The position numbers and the translations under genes were made by a program. Below, one piece after another: positions 6,565 to 11,173 of a stretch of DNA of 11,173 bases. This DNA comes from Pseudomonadaceae bacterium. GTDB taxonomy: Bacteria > Pseudomonadota > Alphaproteobacteria > UBA2136 > UBA6156. The notes under the pieces are model-generated. The model searched no databases, had not been told where the DNA came from, and saw nothing but the letters and a program-made list of their open reading frames with translations. The stretch is from assembly GCA_947464215.1 (NCBI GenBank), contig CANHVX010000024.1, positions 1 through 11,173 on the forward strand. The letters are read 5' to 3'. Numbering within the stretch: the first letter of the stretch is position 1; every line of letters begins with the position of its first letter.

Positions 6565-8019
6565 ATGAGCAAACCGATGCCCGGCCTGCACCTGCAGCAA
6601 AGAACCGATCTGACCATGACGGCCGATCTCCGTCAGGCGATCGAGATGCTGGCGCTGTCGGGCCCCGAGGTGACCGACCTGGTGGCGCGCGAGGTGGCCG
6701 ATAACCCGTGCCTGGAGTATGAGGATAACGCCGAGGCCGCGCACACAGGCATGGCGGAAACGCAGGCCAGCAGCGCGGCCGATACGGTGGAATGGGATGC
6801 CGCGTGGGATAACTGGGCCATCCGTGGCGAAGGCGAGGGCGGTCCGGCGGGGGAAGAGGGCGGCGGCAGTTGGAATGCCGATGAGGAAGGCTTTTCATGG
6901 GAAAACCGGGCCACTCAAAGCCAGTCACTGCCCGAGTTTCTGAACAAGCAGTTCGAAGAGGTGGTGGAAAGCCCGAAGCTGCGCATGGTGGCGCGTTTTC
7001 TTATCGATGCGATCGACGACGCCGGCTACCTGCGGGCCGATATGGCGGCGGTGGCGGCACAGCTGCGGGTCCCCGAAGACCTGGTCGATGACGCCCGCGC
7101 CATCATCCAAACGCTGGAACCGGTGGGGATAGGCGCGCAGTCACTGGCCGAATGCCTGCGCCTGCAGCTGCACGCGCGCGGCCAGCTGGAAGGCGTGTGC
7201 GAAACCTGCCTGAATCACCTCGATAAAGTCGCGGCACGCGATTGGAAAAGCCTCGCCAAATTGGCCACGGCAGCAGGTTTCGCGACCGATGAAGAGGAAG
7301 TGCGCCTCGCGGTGGCGGAAATTCAGAAGTGCAACCCCAAACCGGCGGCCGAGCTGGCCGCGCGCGGCATCGGCGGCGGGCGGATAGACGCCGTCACGCC
7401 CGATTTGTTGGTGACCCGCACGGCGGAAGGGGGCTGGGAGGTCTCCCTCAACGCGGCGGCGTTTCCGCGCCTGCTCACCATTCCGCCGCTGTCGCCGGCC
7501 GGGGCTGCGGCCCGGCAAGACGACACCAAAAAGTATCTGAACGAACGCTTCGGCCGCGCCAAATGGCTGCACAACGCGCTCGAGCAGCGGGCGCGCACCA
7601 CTTTGGCCATCGGGCGGGCCATTTTGGTGGCTCAACCCACGTTTTTTGAGGCTGGGATAGAGTTCTTGCAGCCGCTCACCCTGCGCGATGTGGCGGAAAA
7701 GGTGGGCGTGCACGAAAGCACGGCCAGCCGGGTGGTCTCGGGCAAGTTTATGGCCACGCCGTGGGGGGTGGTGCCGTTGCGCCAGTTTTTTGCCAGTGGG
7801 GTGGCGTCTACGGGGGGGCAGGTGGGGGTGTCGTCCACCAGCGTCCAGAGCATGATCGCGAAATTGGTGAAGGGCGAAGACCCCCGCAAGCCCCTGTCCG
7901 ATGAGCAGATTGTCACCAAACTGAAGGGCGAAGGCGTCGATATTGCCCGAAGAACCGTCGCCAAATATCGGGGAATATTGAACATTCCCGGCACGTCCGA
8001 CCGCCGCGTGCGCGCCTAA
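6565..8019 (+). CDS. rpoN: RNA polymerase sigma-54 factor
   Basis: Sigma-54 directs RNA polymerase to -24/-12 promoters that need ATP-driven activators. From the ATG at 6565 the protein has 484 residues. Region I is at about 7-50 (LHLQQRTDLTMTADLRQAIEML, with fewer Gln than usual), and region II is an acidic, Gly-rich linker at about 55-110. The core-binding domain spans about 120-300. The helix-turn-helix region (TLRDVAEKVGVHESTASRVV, then KFMATPWGVVPLRQFF) is at about 372-410. The RpoN box at 461-470 reads ARRTVAKYRG, where the family consensus ends in E. An in-frame ATG at 6553 would add MLGP; neither ATG has a Shine-Dalgarno sequence, and the downstream one fits family N termini. The next genes are an orphan and hpf; rpoN-hpf proximity is common in proteobacteria, but ptsN is missing here. 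Confidence 0.95.
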   Translation: MSKPMPGLHLQQRTDLTMTADLRQAIEMLALSGPEVTDLVAREVADNPCLEYEDNAEAAHTGMAETQASSAADTVEWDAAWDNWAIRGEGEGGPAGEEGGGSWNADEEGFSWENRATQSQSLPEFLNKQFEEVVESPKLRMVARFLIDAIDDAGYLRADMAAVAAQLRVPEDLVDDARAIIQTLEPVGIGAQSLAECLRLQLHARGQLEGVCETCLNHLDKVAARDWKSLAKLATAAGFATDEEEVRLAVAEIQKCNPKPAAELAARGIGGGRIDAVTPDLLVTRTAEGGWEVSLNAAAFPRLLTIPPLSPAGAAARQDDTKKYLNERFGRAKWLHNALEQRARTTLAIGRAILVAQPTFFEAGIEFLQPLTLRDVAEKVGVHESTASRVVSGKFMATPWGVVPLRQFFASGVASTGGQVGVSSTSVQSMIAKLVKGEDPRKPLSDEQIVTKLKGEGVDIARRTVAKYRGILNIPGTSDRRVRA

Positions 8020-8159
8020 AGGGCCCGCCTGGCAAGTCCAGCGCTCACCCAAAAATCCAAATATTGTATACTTGACAGAATCTTCAAAGCCTGTCACACC
8101 AACCCATAAGCAGCATCTTCTTTTACGTTTCGTGCCCGGAGGCCGGGCCAATGCTGCAT

Positions 8160-8167
8160 GGAGGAAA
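8160..8167 (+). promoter_or_regulatory. Strong ribosome binding site that fixes the start at 8173
   Basis: GGAGGAAA lies with GGAGG 8 nt upstream of the ATG at 8173. An alternative in-frame ATG at 8158 overlaps this element and has none of its own, so it is very unlikely to be the start. A small GC hairpin (GCCCGG/CCGGGC, 8134-8148) lies just upstream. Confidence 0.8.
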
Positions 8168-8172
8168 CGATA

Positions 8173-8625
8173 ATGGTTGGTCAGTATTTCTCATTTGCGG
8201 GAACATCTGAGCAGTTGAAAGATATCGATTCAAGTATGCCACCATCGTGGAGACGACCCATGAAAACGCACTCGGAATGGCCGCCCATCTTGCGGCAGCG
8301 TGCCGTGCTAGAAAAGCTTGCGGGAGACTTCCTGCAAACCAATTTGCCCCTGCACGTGAGGGGCAAAAATGTCGCCGACGTGGCGGTCTGGCTGGTGCTC
8401 GAGGCGGAAGCCGCGTGCCACCAGGGCAACGTCAAGCGCCGGGGAACGTTCACCACGGTCTATCAGGCGGCAAGGGCCCTCAACACGGGCACCGTGCCGC
8501 AAGATACGCTGGCGCTCATCGAAAAAACTTGGGCGGCCGCATGGCTGGCCAAGGTCAACATGGGCAGCCTTGAAGAGGCGATGGAGAACTACGAAGCTCT
8601 CCGCAACCCCAAATACGTCGCCTGA
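8173..8625 (+). CDS. Hypothetical protein, 150 residues, between rpoN and hpf
   Basis: I do not recognise this protein. It is predicted soluble, with no signal peptide or membrane segment. The N-terminal 45 residues look poorly ordered (aromatic, Ser, Pro and Trp, with MPPSWRRPMK at 22-31). Residues about 43-140 look mostly helical, with amphipathic stretches such as VADVAVWLVLEAEAA at 68-82 and a final Glu-rich helix (SLEEAMENYEAL). The coding evidence is good: a strong GGAGGAAA ribosome binding site, coding-like codon use matching its neighbours, and a classic terminator 15 nt after the stop. The 153-nt gap upstream holds TTGACA at 8072-8077 but no matching -10. The long gap before it and the terminator after it suggest a single-gene transcript. 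Its position beside rpoN and hpf hints at a role in nutrient or stationary-phase response, but that is inference from context only. Confidence 0.8.
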   Translation: MVGQYFSFAGTSEQLKDIDSSMPPSWRRPMKTHSEWPPILRQRAVLEKLAGDFLQTNLPLHVRGKNVADVAVWLVLEAEAACHQGNVKRRGTFTTVYQAARALNTGTVPQDTLALIEKTWAAAWLAKVNMGSLEEAMENYEALRNPKYVA

Positions 8626-8640
8626 AACACGCAGGCTTAC

Positions 8641-8677
8641 CCGCCCCTGACACATCACGTGTCAGGGGCGGTTTCTT
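8641..8677 (+). terminator. Intrinsic terminator of the 150-residue orphan gene
   Basis: A perfect 13-bp stem (CCGCCCCTGACAC at 8641-8653, complement at 8659-8671) with loop ATCAC is followed by TTTCTTT. This is a strong rho-independent terminator and separates the orphan gene from hpf. Confidence 0.9.
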
Positions 8678-8700
8678 TATATATCAAGTGTTTGTTTGTC

Positions 8701-8729
8701 TTGTTAGGGGCATTCGCGGGGGGTAACAT
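8701..8729 (+). promoter_or_regulatory. Candidate sigma-70-type promoter of hpf
   Basis: TTGTTA (8701-8706, four of six matches to TTGACA) and TAACAT (8724-8729, four of six matches to TATAAT) are spaced by exactly 17 bp. It lies just after the upstream terminator and would give a leader of about 70 nt before hpf. No sigma-54 site (TGGCAC-N5-TTGCA) is visible before hpf. Confidence 0.42.
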
Positions 8730-8803
8730 AAGTGTCGTGATAGTTCAAATCGTTCATGTCGCATCCCATGCAAATCCCCCAACCCAGTAAAGGAGTATCA
8801 GCC

Positions 8804-9415
8804 ATGCACATTGTCGTTTCGGGTGTTCATATGGAAGTTGGCGAGGCGCTGCGTCAACACGCCGAAGTCAAAGCCGAAGAGCTGGCCACGCACTTTGAAA
8901 AGGTGAACGACGTGCACATCACCTTTGGCCACGAGGCGCACCACCATCATTTGCACAGCTCCCTTATTACGTTGCAGGCCAATGGCGTCAGCCTTCGTGG
9001 CGAAGGGCAGGGGATAGATTGGTATGCCGCGCTCGATGAAGCGGTGGCCAAGCTGTCGCGCCAGCTCGATAAGTATAAGGGCCGCCTCACCAAACACCGC
9101 GAGCGCCGCGCCAAGTTCAAAGAGCACCTGAAGAGCCTGGGGCCCGTGGCGTTCGAAGAAGGGCATGTGGAAGAGGCGGTGCTCGACGCCGTGCCCACCG
9201 ATATGTTCCGCGAATTTGAACCCGAAATCACCAAAAAAGAGGTCACGCGCATCGCGCCGATGAGCGTGGATGAGGCCGTGATGCAAATGGACCTGTTGCA
9301 CAAACCCGCGTTTATGTTCGTGAATGCGGCCACGGGCGAGATGAACATGGTCTACCGCGAGGGCCGCACGGAAGAGGGCAAAACCGCTATCCGCTGGGTC
9401 GCCCCGAAGGGTTAA
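8804..9415 (+). CDS. hpf: Ribosome hibernation promoting factor, long form
   Basis: Long HPF binds the 30S decoding region and dimerises 70S ribosomes into inactive 100S particles in starvation. The ATG at 8804 is chosen because AGGAG lies 8 nt upstream and the product begins with the family-like MHIVVSGVHMEVGEALR; the longer in-frame start at 8756 lacks such a site. The protein has 203 residues. The S30AE domain is at about 1-110 (GEALRQHAEVK, then DWYAALDEAVAKLSRQLDKYKGRL), followed by a charged linker. The C-terminal dimerisation domain is at about 140-200, with PMSVDEAVMQMDLL and the diagnostic FVNAATGEMNMVYR. This two-domain form is the one seen in alphaproteobacteria and many other bacteria, not the short gamma-proteobacterial HPF. 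Unusual is a His cluster, HEAHHHHLH at 43-51. The gene ends at a terminator shared with pyrH. Confidence 0.95.
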   Translation: MHIVVSGVHMEVGEALRQHAEVKAEELATHFEKVNDVHITFGHEAHHHHLHSSLITLQANGVSLRGEGQGIDWYAALDEAVAKLSRQLDKYKGRLTKHRERRAKFKEHLKSLGPVAFEEGHVEEAVLDAVPTDMFREFEPEITKKEVTRIAPMSVDEAVMQMDLLHKPAFMFVNAATGEMNMVYREGRTEEGKTAIRWVAPKG

Positions 9416-9431
9416 ACCAAACAGACACACC

Positions 9432-9455
9432 AAAGGCCTCGCAAGAGGCCTTTTT
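9432..9455. terminator. Bidirectional terminator between hpf and pyrH
   Basis: A 9-bp stem (AAAGGCCTC at 9432-9440, complement at 9445-9453) with loop GCAA continues into TTTTT (9451-9455) on the plus strand, a good terminator for hpf. Read on the minus strand, the stem ends in only three T residues (complement of 9434-9432), so it is a weaker stop for pyrH, whose stop codon is 16 nt from it. Confidence 0.85.
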
Positions 9456-9470
9456 AGGTCAAAAGACGGT

Positions 9471-10166
9471 TTACTTTACCAACGTGTGGCGGGCGTCTCC
9501 GGCCAGGGCTTTAGCCACATCACCAATTTTGCACACCATTAGCGGCAGCTTGTGCTCGCGGCACAGCGCCACAGCAGCCCCATCCATCACTTGCAGGTCA
9601 TCCACCAGCACATCTTTGTAGGTCACGGTGGCATAGTGTTTGGCGTCGGCGTGCTTGGTGGGGTCTTTGTCGTAAATGCCATCCACTTTGGTGGCTTTAA
9701 TGTAAACCTGCGCGCCAATCTCAATCGCGCGCAGCGCGCCGGCGGTGTCGGTGGTGAAGAAGGGGTTGCCGGTGCCGGCGGCAAAAATCACCACGCGGCC
9801 TTTGTCCATGTGGCGCTGGGCGCGGCGGCGGATATAAGGCTCGGCCACGCTGGCAATTTCTACGGCGCTCATCACGCGGGTGTGCACGCCAATGCCTTCC
9901 AGCACGCTTTGCAGGGCCAGGGCATTAATCACGGTGGCCAGCATGCCCATCTGGTGGGCTTGGGCGGCCACAATCCCGGCGGCCACGGCTTCTTTGCCGC
10001 GCAGAATATTCCCGCCCCCAATCACCACACCCACCTGAATGCCTTGCCCCAGCAAGTCTTTCAGTTCGTGGGCAATCTCTTCAATGGCATGCACGTCCAG
10101 AATTTTCTCATGGGTCTCGCCCGCCAGGCGTTCGCCCGAAACTTTCACCAGGACACGCGTGTACAT
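9471..10166 (-). CDS. pyrH: Uridylate kinase (UMP kinase)
   Basis: Phosphorylates UMP to UDP with ATP in pyrimidine nucleotide synthesis; a cytosolic hexamer of the amino-acid-kinase fold. The 231-residue protein shows the phosphate-binding KVSGE at 8-12, GGGNILRG at 50-57, GTGNPFFTTDTAGALRAIEI at 131-150 and ATKVDGIYDKDP at 158-169, all typical of bacterial PyrH. Two adjacent ATG codons (10169 and 10166) are possible. GAGGTG lies too close to the first and 5 nt before the second, so I take the second; the difference is one Met. The first ATG forms an ATGA overlap with the stop of the gene before it, so translation is probably coupled. The gene ends the tsf-csaA-orf-pyrH operon. frr, the usual gene after pyrH, is not present. 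Confidence 0.96.
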   Translation of the reverse strand: MYTRVLVKVSGERLAGETHEKILDVHAIEEIAHELKDLLGQGIQVGVVIGGGNILRGKEAVAAGIVAAQAHQMGMLATVINALALQSVLEGIGVHTRVMSAVEIASVAEPYIRRRAQRHMDKGRVVIFAAGTGNPFFTTDTAGALRAIEIGAQVYIKATKVDGIYDKDPTKHADAKHYATVTYKDVLVDDLQVMDGAAVALCREHKLPLMVCKIGDVAKALAGDARHTLVK

Positions 10167-10585
10167 CATTTCACCTCATTCATTGGTATGTAGTGTGCCA
10201 CCAAAGCCCACTGTTTAACAGTCTTTTGCGTGGGAGGCGTATCTATGTTCACCCACCAGCGCAACCAAAATGCCGCAGCCGGATGCAGCGGCAGCAGAGC
10301 CGGCCCCCAAAAACCGTAGATATCATTCCCGCACACATAGCGGCCGCGCAGGCCACCGGCATCGGGCGTAAGCGTGTAGAGATGCGCCGCAGCTCCCGTC
10401 CCAACCGTTAATGTAGATGCGTCCCACACCAGCCGCTGCGTGCTGGCGGCCGCAACGCCAGCCCACGCCCCTTGCTCATCCAGAATCACGCGCGACTCCT
10501 CACGCCATATCTGGGCCTCACCGCGCCACATAGCACCGTCCAGCGCGCGCTTGCGCACGCGGAAGGGTGTGGGGGCGGTTAGCAA
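10166..10585 (-). CDS. Hypothetical Trp-rich protein, 139 residues, coupled to pyrH
   Basis: Not securely recognised. The frame starts at a TTG (10585) with GGGAG 7 nt upstream and overlaps the csaA stop by 7 nt. It ends in a TGA that overlaps the start of pyrH, so it is embedded in an operon with both junctions coupled. The product is soluble, with nine Trp in 139 residues and alternating polar and hydrophobic segments suggesting a small beta-barrel. The pattern of features (an early G-E-A stretch at about 22-24, an E-E-S strand, a Trp at 54, CGNDIYGF at 85-92, a WLRWWV strand near 107-112 and a final W-A-L-V-A-H-Y strand) loosely resembles the DUF6314 family, in which an H-x-C/D-x-Y motif precedes a WxVxGPxKxY motif. 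The second motif is not conserved here. An internal ATG at 10531 has no ribosome binding site. Confidence 0.75.
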   Translation of the reverse strand: MLTAPTPFRVRKRALDGAMWRGEAQIWREESRVILDEQGAWAGVAAASTQRLVWDASTLTVGTGAAAHLYTLTPDAGGLRGRYVCGNDIYGFWGPALLPLHPAAAFWLRWWVNIDTPPTQKTVKQWALVAHYIPMNEVK

Positions 10586-10935
10586 ATGCGTGCTCCCGCG
10601 GGCACACCATCAATATCCAGCAACCGGATGGCGCCATCCGTGTCGGCCGCGCCCAGCAGTAGAAACTCGGAGACAAACGGCCCAATCTGCTTGGGCGGCG
10701 CATTCACCCACCCCACAATGCGTCGGCCGCGCAGTGCTTCGGGGGTGTGCCACACGGTCACTTGGGCGCTTGTTTTCCGTATGCCAATTGCGGGGCCAAA
10801 ATCAGCCCAGATCTGGAAGGCGGGCTTGCGCGCTTCGGGGAAGTCGCGCACGTCCACAATCACGCCTACGCGCATGTCCACGGCAAAAAAATGCTCTCCG
10901 GTTATGGCGGAGAGCAAGGTCGACGTTGCCTTCAT
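10579..10935 (-). CDS. csaA: CsaA-type tRNA-binding-domain protein (export-related chaperone)
   Basis: CsaA is a small homodimeric OB-fold protein related to the tRNA-binding domains of methionyl- and phenylalanyl-tRNA synthetases; in Bacillus it acts as a chaperone with affinity for SecA and precursor proteins. The 118-residue protein carries the family signatures in order: DMRVGVIVDVRDFPEARKPA at 20-39, DFGPAIGIRKTSAQVT at 45-60, TPEALRGRRIVGWVNAPPK at 64-82 and a FVSEFLLLGAAD block at 87-98. It is about 8 residues longer at the N terminus than the B. subtilis protein. The ATG at 10935 is 9 nt after the tsf stop with a modest AAGG upstream, so it is read as part of the tsf operon. Its stop overlaps the start of the next gene. 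The family call is strong from the motifs; its client here is unknown. Confidence 0.92.
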   Translation of the reverse strand: MKATSTLLSAITGEHFFAVDMRVGVIVDVRDFPEARKPAFQIWADFGPAIGIRKTSAQVTVWHTPEALRGRRIVGWVNAPPKQIGPFVSEFLLLGAADTDGAIRLLDIDGVPAGARIC

Positions 10936-10944
10936 GGGGTTGCC

Positions 10945-11173
10945 TTAGCTGGCAGCGGCCACTTGCTTGCGCACGTCTTCGGCGAAGTCGGTGGTTTCTT
11001 TTTCCACACCGTCACCAAGGCCAAAGCGCACAAAGCCGGTTACTTTGGCACCTTTGGCGGCCCCATCAACCACGTCGGCCACTTTGCGGTCGGGGTCCAT
11101 CACAAAAGGCTGCTCAACCAGGCAGACTTCTTCCAGGAACTTCGAAACGCGTCCGGCCACAATTTTTTCCACC
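10945..11173 (-). CDS. tsf: Elongation factor Ts, C-terminal part (5' end outside window)
   Basis: EF-Ts releases GDP from EF-Tu so it can be recharged with GTP. The last 76 codons or so are present: EKIVAGRVSKFLEEVCLVEQPFVMDP at the window edge, then KVTGFVRFGLGDGVEKETTDFAEDV near the end, matching the C-terminal end of known EF-Ts. The frame runs off the right edge; the apparent GTG start at 11172 is an internal Val codon. The TAA at 10947-10945 is 9 nt from csaA, showing cotranscription. Confidence 0.95.
   Translation of the reverse strand, partial: VEKIVAGRVSKFLEEVCLVEQPFVMDPDRKVADVVDGAAKGAKVTGFVRFGLGDGVEKETTDFAEDVRKQVAAAS

Noticed and set aside
8072..8100. TTGACA at 8072 as a promoter for the 150-residue gene
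   Set aside because: No -10-like hexamer lies 16-18 bp downstream (the sequence is CACACC), and the nearby TATACT at 8067 overlaps it and has no -35, so I could not support a complete promoter.
8134..8148. GC hairpin upstream of the 150-residue gene as a riboswitch or attenuator
   Set aside because: Only a 6-bp stem with a 3-nt loop; no alternative pairing with the ribosome binding site and no match to a known riboswitch.
7141..8151. A 336-codon minus-strand frame opposite rpoN
   Set aside because: Covers the HTH and RpoN-box coding region; the product is Arg/Gly/Ala-rich without motifs, as expected for a shadow frame.
9552..10193. A 213-codon plus-strand frame opposite pyrH
   Set aside because: Low-complexity His/Gly/Ala product; pyrH on the minus strand has all UMP kinase motifs.

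Overview
The window is a GC-rich stretch of bacterial core genome carrying ten protein-coding genes, two of them cut by the window edges. I see no tRNA, rRNA, CRISPR array, insertion sequence or phage gene. The gene content (sigma-54, a long-form ribosome hibernation factor, a six-domain ribosomal protein S1) points to a proteobacterium, most plausibly in or near the Alphaproteobacteria. The gene order is not one I can tie to a named genus, so the taxonomic call is tentative.

Layout, left to right. The 3' part of a large M23 (LytM) cell-wall peptidase gene runs rightward to 1531. It faces rpsA (ribosomal protein S1, leftward, 3464-1599), and a strong hairpin lies between the two ends. rpsA has a good TTGACA-N17-CATACG promoter and is divergent from a two-gene sdhA-sdhB operon (3665-6447) that ends in an intrinsic terminator. 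rpoN (sigma-54) follows, then an unrecognised 150-residue gene with a strong ribosome binding site and its own terminator, then hpf with a candidate promoter. hpf converges on a leftward operon, read from the right edge as tsf (partial), csaA, an unrecognised Trp-rich 139-residue gene, and pyrH. The stop-start junctions in this operon are very tight (9 nt gap, 7 nt overlap, ATGA overlap).

Much of the window serves translation and its adjustment to growth: S1, EF-Ts, the tRNA-binding-fold protein CsaA and the hibernation factor HPF. It also holds UMP kinase (pyrimidine nucleotide supply), the soluble half of succinate dehydrogenase/fumarate reductase, and the alternative sigma factor.

The most interesting points are these. 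(1) SdhB has a fourth cysteine in its third cluster motif, at the position that is Val207 in E. coli FrdB. This predicts a [4Fe-4S] centre in place of the usual [3Fe-4S], and the protein also has a roughly 100-residue C-terminal extension; no sdhC/sdhD membrane anchors lie next to it. (2) The usual tsf-pyrH-frr order is broken by csaA plus an orphan gene, and frr is absent after pyrH. (3) The RpoN box ends in Gly where Glu is nearly invariant, and rpoN may be leaderless. (4) Two small genes have no assigned function.
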